Shown in pieces: positions 44,325 through 52,426 of a DNA stretch of 64,000 nt (positions within the stretch are counted from its first letter, which is position 1; every line of letters starts with the position of its first letter). This stretch comes from Sorangium cellulosum So ce56 (GTDB taxonomy: Bacteria > Myxococcota_A > Polyangia > Polyangiales > Polyangiaceae): the NCBI RefSeq assembly GCF_000067165.1, contig NC_010162.1, positions 5,587,001 to 5,651,000 of the forward strand, read 5' to 3'. Both the position numbers and the translations under genes were made by a program. The notes under the pieces are model-generated. The model saw nothing but the letters and a program-made list of their open reading frames with translations. It searched no databases and was not told the origin of the DNA.

Positions 44325-45266
44325 ATGCGATCCCACACAACGCTCCGCGCCATCCCCTCGCTGTTCCTCCTCGCCGCCGCGAGCGGCGTCCTCGTCGCCG
44401 CGTGCGGCGCCGCCCCCGCGGCTTCCGGCGGCCCGCCCGCCGATCAGGCGCCCGCCGCGCAGCCTGCGGCCACGAGCCCCGCCCCGACCGGGGCGGCGCT
44501 CGCCCCGGCGTCGCCCCAGCCCGAGCCGACGGCGACCTCGGCGCAGGCGAGCGCCGGGCTGCCCGGCGCCGAGCCGCCCGCCGCGCCCGCCGACGCGGCG
44601 AAGCCATCGGACGGCTGCCCCGAGGGCATGGCCCGGGTCCCGGGCGGCAGCTTCGTGATGGGCCCGCTCAAGGTGAAGGCCACCGTGGGTGACCTCTGCG
44701 TCGACAGGACCGAGGTCACCGCGGAGGCCTTCGCGGCGTGCGTCAAGGCTGGCAAGTGCACGGATAAATTCGCGGATTGCGCCAAGGAGGCGTCGACCTA
44801 CGGCGTGGCCGGCAAGGAGAAGCAGCCGATGGTCTGCGTCGACTTCGCGCAGGCCGAGGCCTACTGCGCGGCGCAGAGCAAGCGACTGCCGCGCGACGAC
44901 GAGTGGGAGTGGGCGGCCCGCGGCGGCGAGGAGGCGCGGCCGTATCCGTGGGGCGAGGAGGCGCCGAAGGATCAGCTCTGCTGGTCCGGCGGCGGCACCG
45001 TCCGCAAGACAGCGTGCGACGTGGGGAGCTTCCCCGCCGGCGCCAGCCCGCAGGGCATCCAGGACCTGGCGGGCAACGTCTTCGAGTGGACAACCAACGC
45101 CAACGACGGCAAGGGCAAGATGCGCATCGCCCGCGGCGGCAGCTGGCGCGACGGCATCGCGCCGCTCGTCAGGACCGCGCGGCCGGGCGGCTTCGAGGCG
45201 ACGTACCGCTGCGGGTTCCTCGGCATCCGCTGCGTCGTCGAGCCGGCGGCCCAGGCGACGAAGTAA
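44325..45266 (+). CDS. SUMF1/FGE-sulfatase-domain lipoprotein without the FGE cysteine pair
   Basis: The protein has 313 residues. The lipoprotein signal ends GVLVAAC and is followed by an Ala/Pro-rich linker to about residue 95. The SUMF1 domain follows: MARVPGGSFVMG, CVDRTEVTAEAFAACVKAGK, QPMVCVDFAQAEAYCAAQSK, RLPRDDEWEWAARGGE, DLAGNVFEWT, RIARGGSWRDG and CGFLGIRCV. Genuine formylglycine-generating enzymes have a Cys shortly after GGSW and a second a few residues later. Here that place is Asp-Gly, so sulfatase activation is unlikely. It is the last gene of a three-gene operon with the di-haem cytochrome. Confidence 0.87.
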   Translation: MRSHTTLRAIPSLFLLAAASGVLVAACGAAPAASGGPPADQAPAAQPAATSPAPTGAALAPASPQPEPTATSAQASAGLPGAEPPAAPADAAKPSDGCPEGMARVPGGSFVMGPLKVKATVGDLCVDRTEVTAEAFAACVKAGKCTDKFADCAKEASTYGVAGKEKQPMVCVDFAQAEAYCAAQSKRLPRDDEWEWAARGGEEARPYPWGEEAPKDQLCWSGGGTVRKTACDVGSFPAGASPQGIQDLAGNVFEWTTNANDGKGKMRIARGGSWRDGIAPLVRTARPGGFEATYRCGFLGIRCVVEPAAQATK

Positions 45267-45333
45267 GCTGCGCCGCGTCAGCCGAGCGCCAGACGGGGAT
45301 CGGCTGGGAATGCCGTTCCTGACACCGGACCCG

Positions 45334-46773
45334 TCACTCGGCGGTCGCCGAGGTCGCGCCCTGTTTCGCCAGTTCCTGGCACGGCGCGGCGGCGGTGTCA
45401 CAGGCGTCCATCGCGTCTTCGGCGTCGACGGTGATGACGTGACGGTCCGCCGCGCTGCACTCGCACTGCCACCCCAACGCCGGATCTTCCTGCTTACAGC
45501 TGATGTTCAACGGCGCGTGCAACACGACATCCAGCCCTCCCAGGCTGGACGGCCGCTGGCAATCGAGCTCGGAATAGCAGACGCCACGGCTCGCGGTCCG
45601 GTGAACCCGGCTGCAAGTGGCATCGCGAAAAACCGTCTCGGGATGAAGTGACTTGCATGGCTCTGCCAGGTTCGCGCAGATCCCCGAGCCGGACGTGTTG
45701 TTGGGAATGTCGAAATGCACGTTGTTCCAGTTGTCCCAACACCCGCATCCCCAGGCGCTGTCTCCGGTGCCTTTACCGCAGTTGATGATATAGCCAGCCG
45801 CCGCGGTTTGCGTGACGCCGTCCCCGAGGTCTGCCGAGTAGATGCACGACGTATCCATGGTGCAGGAATCCTCGGCTCGCGCCTGGTCGCTCGGCGCGCA
45901 GCTCGGAGATTCGGTGAAGGGCGATGCGTCGTCTCCAGAGGCACATACCGCGAGGGCTCGCTCGCAGCCCGCTCTCAGGTCGTTCTCCGCGAGGTGGTAC
46001 GATGTATAACGGGTCGCGGTGGTGCAGGTGCAGTCCATCCCACCATCGCTGCTGGCGGTGCAGTAAGATTGCTGGTCGTCGTAGGTGAAAGCGTCGATCG
46101 CTCCGACCATCAGCGGGACCTCACACCTGCGGTCGGTCTGGCAAAAGCCGTCAAAGACCTGCGTGATCGGCTCGGCGCAAGCGGGCTCGCCGTAGGCAAT
46201 ATTCCCCACCTTGCACGCCTCGAGGATCGAGCCGCATACCCCGGAAGACAGGCTCGGAAGCGAGACGTCATACCCGCCAAAGCTGTCCTGACAAACACAG
46301 CTGGCAACCCCACCGATGGTCCTGCAGTTCGCCGTGATCGTGTTACCGGTGCACACCTGGCGCGCCGAGCAAAAATCGTCACCCTCCTGCACCGTGGCGG
46401 GTGAACACGTCCCCGGGTCGTGCACGCCCGTCGACGGGTCGGGTTGCAACGGCGCTATCGGCCCCCCCTCCGTCTCTGGCGGGCCATCCTCCATCGGACC
46501 GTCCTCCTCCCCCTCCGTCTCCATCGGACCGCCCGCCTGACCCTCCGTCTCCATCGGAGGCGAATCAGCCTCATCGTTCGACTCGCTCGTATCTGTCTCA
46601 TCCTTCTGTGGAGGGGTGGGCGTCGTCTCTTCCTCTGGAGCCGCATCTCCGCCGGACTCGTAATGCCCGCCCACGAGGTCGGTGGCCTCGGTCCCAGGCC
46701 GCCCGCCATCGATGAAACAGCCGGCGCAAAGACCGGACGCGAGGATCCCAAGGCAGCGAAAAGAGAGGCGCAT
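45334..46773 (-). CDS. Cysteine-rich lipoprotein of unknown function
   Basis: The protein has 479 residues from ATG 46773, which places the lipoprotein signal (MRLSFRCLGILASGLCAGC) at the N-terminus. An in-frame ATG at 46866 has a better ribosome-binding site (GGAAGGGG) but would add 31 residues before the signal, so the start is not settled. A Glu/Asp/Thr/Pro-rich linker with the repeated phrase METEG runs to about residue 130. The rest contains more than 30 cysteines in three or four similar blocks (for example CRTIGGVASCVCQDSF, CTCTTATRYTSYH, CGKGTGDSAWGCGCWDNW, CECSAADRHVIT). Each block ends in an alpha-helical Cys-containing segment (AGCERALAVC, MDACDTAAAPC). The domain family is unrecognised and it is presumably disulphide-bonded at the surface. 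Confidence 0.78.
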   Translation of the reverse strand: MRLSFRCLGILASGLCAGCFIDGGRPGTEATDLVGGHYESGGDAAPEEETTPTPPQKDETDTSESNDEADSPPMETEGQAGGPMETEGEEDGPMEDGPPETEGGPIAPLQPDPSTGVHDPGTCSPATVQEGDDFCSARQVCTGNTITANCRTIGGVASCVCQDSFGGYDVSLPSLSSGVCGSILEACKVGNIAYGEPACAEPITQVFDGFCQTDRRCEVPLMVGAIDAFTYDDQQSYCTASSDGGMDCTCTTATRYTSYHLAENDLRAGCERALAVCASGDDASPFTESPSCAPSDQARAEDSCTMDTSCIYSADLGDGVTQTAAAGYIINCGKGTGDSAWGCGCWDNWNNVHFDIPNNTSGSGICANLAEPCKSLHPETVFRDATCSRVHRTASRGVCYSELDCQRPSSLGGLDVVLHAPLNISCKQEDPALGWQCECSAADRHVITVDAEDAMDACDTAAAPCQELAKQGATSATAE

Positions 46774-47029
46774 GGTGGGATCCAGAGAATCCAAGAGCGA
46801 TCCGGGAGTCAAGCTCGTCGTCGCGCCCGTCCACCGTACAGACACGCTGCACACGTTGGTTGACATAGAAACCCCTTCCACGCTCGAGCTTCCTCCTGGA
46901 AAATGGCGCTGTCTCATGCGGCTCGATCGACGATCCGCATTCAAATGCATCAAAATCTGCTGCCAGCGCGCCCCGCGCGAGCGCTGCTGGCAGCTCGATG
47001 CGCTGACGGCCTGACGCAGCGCGCGGCCG

Positions 47030-47425
47030 TCACCCGCGATCGTCGGCCGCCATGGAGCGCAGGACGCGCTCGGAGGCTTCGGCGTGCTCGAGCAGCAGCG
47101 CCGCAAAACCGCGCTGAAGCTCGATCTTGCGGCGCATCCACGCCTCGAAGGCGCCGCGGTCGAAGCGCGCGAGGTCGTGGGGGGCGGCGGGCAAATCGCC
47201 CGCAGCCCGCATCGCCTCCGCGGCGCGGCCCGCCGCCTCGCCGATCTCGCGGTAGCCGGCGGCCACCCGGCGCATCGCGTCGTGTTCGAGGCGGGCCTCG
47301 GGCGTCGCGCTGCCCACCCAGCACGCGTGGGCTTCCAGGTTGTCGGCCACGTGCCGGAACAGCTCAGCCAGCCGCTCGGGAACCACCGCGTTGTTCGCCA
47401 GATCGCGTCCACAGGGCTCGTCCAT
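47030..47425 (-). CDS. Small helical hypothetical protein
   Basis: The protein has 131 residues. The ATG at 47425 has a strong AGGAGG site six bases upstream. The sequence is almost entirely helical, with no signal peptide or membrane segment (LAELFRHVADNLEAHACWVG, then RKIELQRGFAALLLEHAE). I do not recognise a family. It is divergent from the NTF2-like gene, with 163 bases between the starts. Confidence 0.7.
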   Translation of the reverse strand: MDEPCGRDLANNAVVPERLAELFRHVADNLEAHACWVGSATPEARLEHDAMRRVAAGYREIGEAAGRAAEAMRAAGDLPAAPHDLARFDRGAFEAWMRRKIELQRGFAALLLEHAEASERVLRSMAADDRG

Positions 47426-47588
47426 CGGTACCTCCTGTCCATTCGCCCCAACGCGCGAGGCGTCGGGTCGTGACCGCAGGCCGCGGTCCAGGAGCGGACG
47501 GTAGGGCGTGTGTTATCCATGGCGGCAGCAATGTCGTCGTCCCCCGCGCCCGCCACGATGGCGGGTTGCCCGCCCCGGAGCGCTGCCG

Positions 47589-47975
47589 ATGACCGACCTC
47601 CACCACGCCGAAGCCACCGCCTTCTTCGACGACTTCGCCGCCGCGTTCGCGCACTTCGACGGGCCGCTGATCGCCCGCCGCTACCACGTGCCGTACCTCG
47701 CGATGCACGCCGCCGGCCTGCACGACCTGCTGACGAGCGCGGAGGCCGTCGGGGCCTACTTCCAGCGCATCGTCGACCAGTACCGCGGCGACGGCTGCAC
47801 GGCCTGCCGCCACCGCGAGCTCCAGGTGGTCACGATGGGGGGCGAGGCGCTGCTCGCCACCGTGTCGTGGGACCTGCTGGACGCGTCAGGCGGCGTACTG
47901 TCGACCTGGCGCGAGAGCTACAACCTGCTGCGCACGCCGCAGGGACTGCGCATCTTCGCGTCGACGGACCACTGA
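47589..47975 (+). CDS. NTF2-like/SnoaL-type small protein
   Basis: The protein has 128 residues. The ATG at 47589 has GGAG about nine bases upstream; the frame upstream of it is noncoding in composition. The pattern TAFFDDFAAAFAHFDGPLIA, YHVPYLAM, EAVGAYFQRIVDQYRGDGC, LLATVSWDLLDASGGVLSTW and YNLLRTPQGLRIFAS fits the cone-shaped NTF2-like fold. No catalytic dyad can be assigned. It may be a small-ligand-binding or stress protein. Confidence 0.72.
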   Translation: MTDLHHAEATAFFDDFAAAFAHFDGPLIARRYHVPYLAMHAAGLHDLLTSAEAVGAYFQRIVDQYRGDGCTACRHRELQVVTMGGEALLATVSWDLLDASGGVLSTWRESYNLLRTPQGLRIFASTDH

Positions 47976-48097
47976 TTCAACGGCCGTCCAGCTCCTGGGC
48001 GCGCCGGCGGGCCTCGCCGATGGCCTCGGCGAAGGCGGCAACGAGGCCGAGCGCGCGACGGTCCTCGAGAGGATCGCCGGCGCCGGACCTCGGCCGA

Positions 48098-48316
48098 TCA
48101 GATGCTGCACTCCACGAAGCCCTGCGTGTTCGCCGAGACGTTCATCTCCCACCTGGACTGGGTGGCGTCGTACTGGACGACCACGCCGGTGGAGACGCCG
48201 CCGCGGAGAAAGCCGCCGATCCCCTTGAGCCAGCACGTCTTGCCGGTCACCGCGGGGCCGAGGTCCACCGACCCTGCCTGGATGCCGTGGTGTAGCCGGA
48301 CGATCGCGATGACCAT
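48098..48316 (-). CDS. Small hypothetical protein, possibly a C-terminal gene fragment
   Basis: The product has 72 residues, with GAGG ten bases before the ATG at 48316. The sequence (LGPAVTGKTCWLKGIGGFLR to NTQGFVECSI) looks like the last beta-rich repeat of a larger secreted protein: a Cys near the middle and a second three residues from the end could pair. No signal peptide is present, so it may be a remnant. The surrounding spacers 47976-48097 and 48317-48459 contain nothing else I recognise. Confidence 0.4.
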   Translation of the reverse strand: MVIAIVRLHHGIQAGSVDLGPAVTGKTCWLKGIGGFLRGGVSTGVVVQYDATQSRWEMNVSANTQGFVECSI

Positions 48317-48459
48317 CCGGATCTCGCCTCAACCACCCCTGGAAGCGCCGACGACATCAGCGTGGCTGACGAATCATGGCGGAGCGCCCTGCCGGCGTCT
48401 CGCCGCGCGACCGTTGATACGTCGATCCAAGCCGCCGAGCGGGCCGGCCCCCTGCGCGA

Positions 48460-49644
48460 TCAGCGAGGGCCAAACTCCCCGCCGACCCGGGCCATCTGCG
48501 ACGTTCGAACATAATTCAGGGGCAAATGATCAGCCAGCGAAGGAGGGTTCCCCACCCACCGAGAGAGCAGAAGCGCCAGGTCCCTGACCACGGGCTGCTC
48601 TCGGATACCTTGCAGTTGATCCATGACCCAGGCGACGCCGGCCAGGGCAATGCGCAGGGAACCAATGTTCGACTGCGTTATCGTCGAGTCGCGGTACTGC
48701 CATCCTGTGTCCGCCGCCTCGTACTCCTGGCCGAAGTGCTCGTATTCCCCCATAGTCCGCGGAGGGAGGGATGGCACAGCGTCCCACCGATAGACATGCC
48801 GGAAGAGCATCTTTCCGAAGGCGGCATCGCAATAACGCGCGAACACCTTGCCGCTCACCATTGGCTGACCGAACGTGTAAACGCCGCGGAGCAAACTCCG
48901 ATACGGGCGCAAGCTCTCGTCGGCGAATATATGCGCCGCAGCAATGACGGCCATGGCGCCGCCCAGGCTATGACCTGTAATATAAAGTGCCTTGAGCGGG
49001 CTGTCCGGGATAGGCTCGGCGCCGATCTCGCTGCAGCAGTCCAGGTGACTCTCGGCGATCGTGTCATTGATGGACTTGCCGCCGCGCGCGAGATGCAGCC
49101 ACTGTCGAATAGGCGCCATGAGCGCCCTGACAGATCGGCCGAATCCACCGTGTATCTGTCCAATCGTGTAGAATGGATCCGATTTGGCACTCACGTCCGT
49201 CAGCAGGTCGACCAGGCTCGTTGGCGTCGTACCTCGAAAGCACAGAATCACTACCTGAGAATCATCGCTCTGGATCATGTAAACGGACGGATCGAGAACG
49301 AGCGCCTCGTTTCGCAACCACGCGCCGACGAAGCGAGCTGGACAAATCCACTGCTTCACCATTCTGGCAAACGTATCGATGTCAGAATACGCCCATGTCG
49401 ACGCGGCCGCGAGAATGCTTGCAGCGGTCGAGTCGTAGGCCCCCGGCGTGAGTTGCGCGAGCCTGGCGACTACGTCATCGGCATTGCAACACAGGATCGC
49501 TTTCAAGGCCCTGACTGTTACATCTGGATCCTCTCCAGCAGGCACGGCTTCTAGGCGTCTACGCAATTTGCCTAGACTCTCGCTGGCGCGGGTGGGTCCG
49601 CCGGGTGCGTCTTTGCGCGGATCCGGGTAATAGCCGAATTCCAT
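48460..49644 (-). CDS. Class 3 (fungal-type) lipase family protein
   Basis: The protein has 394 residues from ATG 49644, with AAGGAG about ten bases upstream. Lipase_3 marks are VVILCFRGTTPTSLVDLLTD (oxyanion region), the nucleophile elbow GHSLGGAMAVIAAAHIF with catalytic Ser, VYTFGQPMVSGKVFARY, and FRHVYRWDAVPSLPP containing the likely acid. The catalytic His is probably in YEHFGQEYE. There is no signal peptide, so the protein may be cytoplasmic or exported by another route. Codon use and base composition look less GC-rich than neighbouring 40-45 kb genes, which suggests acquisition from elsewhere. Confidence 0.87.
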   Translation of the reverse strand: MEFGYYPDPRKDAPGGPTRASESLGKLRRRLEAVPAGEDPDVTVRALKAILCCNADDVVARLAQLTPGAYDSTAASILAAASTWAYSDIDTFARMVKQWICPARFVGAWLRNEALVLDPSVYMIQSDDSQVVILCFRGTTPTSLVDLLTDVSAKSDPFYTIGQIHGGFGRSVRALMAPIRQWLHLARGGKSINDTIAESHLDCCSEIGAEPIPDSPLKALYITGHSLGGAMAVIAAAHIFADESLRPYRSLLRGVYTFGQPMVSGKVFARYCDAAFGKMLFRHVYRWDAVPSLPPRTMGEYEHFGQEYEAADTGWQYRDSTITQSNIGSLRIALAGVAWVMDQLQGIREQPVVRDLALLLSRWVGNPPSLADHLPLNYVRTSQMARVGGEFGPR

Positions 49645-50166
49645 TGTGTGCGTCTCCTTCTCCGTGCGCAAAATGACAGGCAGCAGCTCGGACCAAAAGT
49701 CCCGCGCTGGTGGTCGTCTCGTAATCCTGCTGCAATTTACGATTCGCCGGACAGTTCCTTGGGCTCCTTCAGAATTCCTCTGAGGCCTGTGCGATCTCCG
49801 GCGCTATCGACAGCGGATTGTGGGTCGAGGCGGAAAATGCCGCACAGGGAAATGCGGCGCTCATGTGATGTCATTGTGAGACAGGAGGTTGTGCGGGTCA
49901 ATGTGATCAGGGTTGACGAGCGATCCATGTGGGCGCCGTCCCAGCGGGACCGCTTGACAGCGAGGTGTGCCGTCCCACGTTCAACAATGAGACGTGATGC
50001 ATCGCTGCCATGTGTTGGGCCTCCGAAGGCGTCCTGGTTCATGCCGGGCGTCTGCGCGGCGATCTCTGGACGCAGCATGCGCGCGGATTCGGAGGGGGGA
50101 AAGGGGGCGCCCACGCGCCGCTCGTTCACAGATGCGACAATGACGATTTAGCCCAGAAGAGGCATT
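49645..50166. other. 522-base spacer of lower GC content
   Basis: This is divergent between the lipase gene and the papain-like protease gene, so both promoters should be here. Short frames on both strands lack start signals and family resemblance. No repeat or RNA gene was recognised. Confidence 0.45.
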
Positions 50167-50808
50167 ATGCGGACAAATGTGACCACGTGGCGTCTTGGTA
50201 CGATGGCATGTCTAGCGGCAGCAGGGTTCTGTCCGGTCCCGACGCACGCCTCGCTGCCGGCCCCCGAGTCTCCTCATGAGCCAGAGTTCTGTCAGGTCCA
50301 GCCGGAGCACCGGCTGCCGGTACCCTTGTCTCCTCAGGAGCAATCGAAGTGGTGCTGGGCGGCAAGCGGACAGATGGTCATGAACTTCCTCGGCGCGACG
50401 GTCAAACAATGCGACGAGGCCAACAAGCAGTTTTACCGTATCGACTGTTGCCAATCGCCTGTGCCGCTGGACTGTGACAAGGCAGGCTGGCCCGAGCCTG
50501 ACGAGTACGACTTCAACTACAGGACGACCTCCAATGTGGCGCTGTCCTGGAATGAAGTGCAGGACGAGATCTATTGTAATGGCCGCCCCTTCGCCTTCTC
50601 CTGGCACTATCTCGGAGGCGGAGGACACATGATGGTGGCGGTGGGATACCATACCGTCTCGGGGCAAAACTACCTGAAGGTCAACGACCCGTCCCCGGCA
50701 GATACCGGGACGGGGACTTATTGGGAGAACACATACGAGATCTTCGACGCCCAACCAGGCCATTACACCCACTGGAACGATTACTACGCCTTCGCCCGCA
50801 GGGAGTAA
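50167..50808 (+). CDS. Secreted papain-like cysteine protease (AvrRpt2/C39-like)
   Basis: The protein has 213 residues. The ATG at 50167 has AGAAGAGG five bases upstream. A signal peptide (TMACLAAAGFCPVPTHA) is followed by the catalytic domain: the oxyanion Gln57 lies six residues before nucleophile Cys63 in SPQEQSKWCWAASGQMV, His154 in GGGGHMMVAVGYH and Asn173 in YLKVNDPS complete a papain-type triad. The pattern matches the papain-like AvrRpt2/C39_2 group. Several extra cysteines (QCDEANK, DCCQSP, DCDKAG, IYCNG) suggest disulphides. A 60-bp internal duplication covers residues 20-59. The next gene starts 6 bases downstream and encodes a lipoprotein that may be its partner. Confidence 0.83.
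   Translation: MRTNVTTWRLGTMACLAAAGFCPVPTHASLPAPESPHEPEFCQVQPEHRLPVPLSPQEQSKWCWAASGQMVMNFLGATVKQCDEANKQFYRIDCCQSPVPLDCDKAGWPEPDEYDFNYRTTSNVALSWNEVQDEIYCNGRPFAFSWHYLGGGGHMMVAVGYHTVSGQNYLKVNDPSPADTGTGTYWENTYEIFDAQPGHYTHWNDYYAFARRE
50221..50340. repeat. Tandem 60-bp duplication inside the cysteine protease gene
   Basis: Bases 50221-50280 and 50281-50340 align without gaps at about 44 of 60 positions, including GGTTCTGTC/AGTTCTGTC, GCTGCCGG and GTCTCCTCA. They encode FCPVPTHASLPAPESPHEPE and FCQVQPEHRLPVPLSPQEQS. The first copy supplies the signal-cleavage region and the second carries the oxyanion Gln before the active-site Cys. Confidence 0.8.
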
Positions 50809-50814
50809 AATGAT

Positions 50815-51486
50815 ATGCGCACGACATCCACGAAATCGACCATCCTCGTCTGTCTCGCGCTTCTCGCTCCGTTGAGCGCCTGCTTCCCGGAACCGCCGAC
50901 CACGACGACCAGGGAGGTGAAGGAAGTGGCCAGGAACGCGCTTTCGACGCTGGAGCGGCTCGTCAACCGAGAGAACTACATGGACCTGGGGTTCAGGTCG
51001 CTTGACGAAGTGAGCCGGGCGACAGTTGGCGAGCCGCTGCCGGTCAGCATGGTGCGCCTTGATGAGTTGGCCGCGTACCAGCGCGACCAGGACCCGACGC
51101 CCCTGCTCCATCCGACTCCACAAACTTTTGCCCCGGTGCTGGTCGACGGCGAGGTGCGGTCCTCGATGATCGTGCACCCCAGGAGGGTCGACGGCGCTCT
51201 CACCGTGGGCGGCTTTGGCGGGTCAGCCCTGATCCGAGCCCTGGAGACCGCGCGCCGCCAGAGCATGGATCGGACCAGGCGGCCAGCGAGCGACTACTTC
51301 GACGTCGAAGTGCCGGCCCTCCACCGTCATTTCGTGGCTTATCGCCAGGAAAATCAGGTCCTGCTGATCCCGATCTTCGATGACGATCGGCTCGGCTTCG
51401 AGGCCGGACAGACCATGCGCGCCCAAGAGGTCTTCGCGCGCCTCGTGCCCGAGGCGAGGCGCGACATGACCGACAAGCCGGGTTGA
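50815..51486 (+). CDS. Lipoprotein of unknown function, partner of the cysteine protease
   Basis: The protein has 223 residues. GGGAG inside the previous stop region lies nine bases before ATG 50815. The lipoprotein signal ends LLAPLSAC. The rest contains a helical part (TREVKEVARNALSTLERLVN) and a beta-rich C-terminal part (QENQVLLIPIFDDDRLGF). It is cotranscribed with the secreted cysteine protease. It could be a substrate anchor, inhibitor or immunity-type partner, but no family was recognised. Confidence 0.72.
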   Translation: MRTTSTKSTILVCLALLAPLSACFPEPPTTTTREVKEVARNALSTLERLVNRENYMDLGFRSLDEVSRATVGEPLPVSMVRLDELAAYQRDQDPTPLLHPTPQTFAPVLVDGEVRSSMIVHPRRVDGALTVGGFGGSALIRALETARRQSMDRTRRPASDYFDVEVPALHRHFVAYRQENQVLLIPIFDDDRLGFEAGQTMRAQEVFARLVPEARRDMTDKPG

Positions 51487-51547
51487 GGCCCCTCCCGGCC
51501 GCTGGAGCACGCGTCCGTGAAGGCCGCGCCCACCAGGGACGAGATCA

Positions 51548-52270
51548 TCAGCGGCAGCGGCCGAGGATCACGTTCACGGTCGCGACGCCGTGGTCGGCGA
51601 TGACGAGGTCCGGCACGCCGTCACCGTCGACGTCACCGACGGCTACGGCCACGCCGCCGGCGGCGTTCTCGTAGACGGTGGACACCGAGAAGTGTCCCTC
51701 GCCGTCGTTAAGGAGCGTGGCGGCGGCCTGCAGGGCAGAGCCGCCCGCGACGGCGAGATCGGGCGTGCCGTCGCCATCGAGATCGGCGGCGACGAGGCCG
51801 TAAGGCGCGCCATGGGTGCCGAGCGTGGTGTCCATCGGCTTGGAAGACCAGTCTTTGCCATCGCCGTGCAACATCGCGATCACCCCAGGAGCGAGATACC
51901 GGGGCGCTCGCGCGACGGCGAGATCGCTCCGGCCATCCTGGTCAAAGTCTGCGGCGACGGGCGCCTTCGGCGAGACGCCGATGGATTGGCTCTGGCGGGG
52001 CCCGAAGGTGCCATCGCCGACGCCCGGCAGTACGCTCACCGTGCCTGCGCGGCTCTCGACCACCGCGACATCTGGGTAGCCATCTCCGTTGAATTCGGCG
52101 GCGGTGAGCGCGATCGGGGTCGCGCCGGTTGCCGTGACGGCGCGCTCCGCAAAGGTCCCATCGCCGTGGTTGACGAGCACGCTGACGGCCCGCAGCCAGC
52201 CCGCGGGCAGGCGTCGCGCCGCGGCCAGGTGGGCGCGCAAGATCTGGACGAACAGCAGCTGGGCCAGCAT
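51548..52270 (-). pseudogene. 5'-truncated FG-GAP/VCBS repeat protein
   Basis: About 240 codons encode four or five beta-propeller blades with Ca-binding loops: FNGDGYPDVAVVE, FDQDGRSDLAVARAP, LDGDGTPDLAVAGG and VDGDGVPDLVIAD. The family normally has a signal peptide and seven blades. Here the first 35 residues (MLAQLLFVQILRAHLAAARR) are neither signal nor blade, and no ribosome-binding site is evident. The start is therefore doubtful and the gene is probably decayed or truncated at its 5' end. It is divergent from the SBBP lipoprotein gene. Confidence 0.55.
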
Positions 52271-52426
52271 CGATGCCGAGAGGAAGGCGTCCGGCGCGCC
52301 GCGCGCGGTCTGCTCCGCCAGCAGCTGGTCGATGAGCGTCGCGGCGGTGGCGCGTGCGCTACGGTCATGCTGAGGTTGCCGTCGAGCGTTCGGGCGATCG
52401 ACACGGATTCACAACGGAGGCATTGG

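Noticed and set aside
49737..50129. A 130-codon minus-strand frame in the spacer
   Set aside because: No ribosome-binding site, no family resemblance and mixed low-complexity composition.
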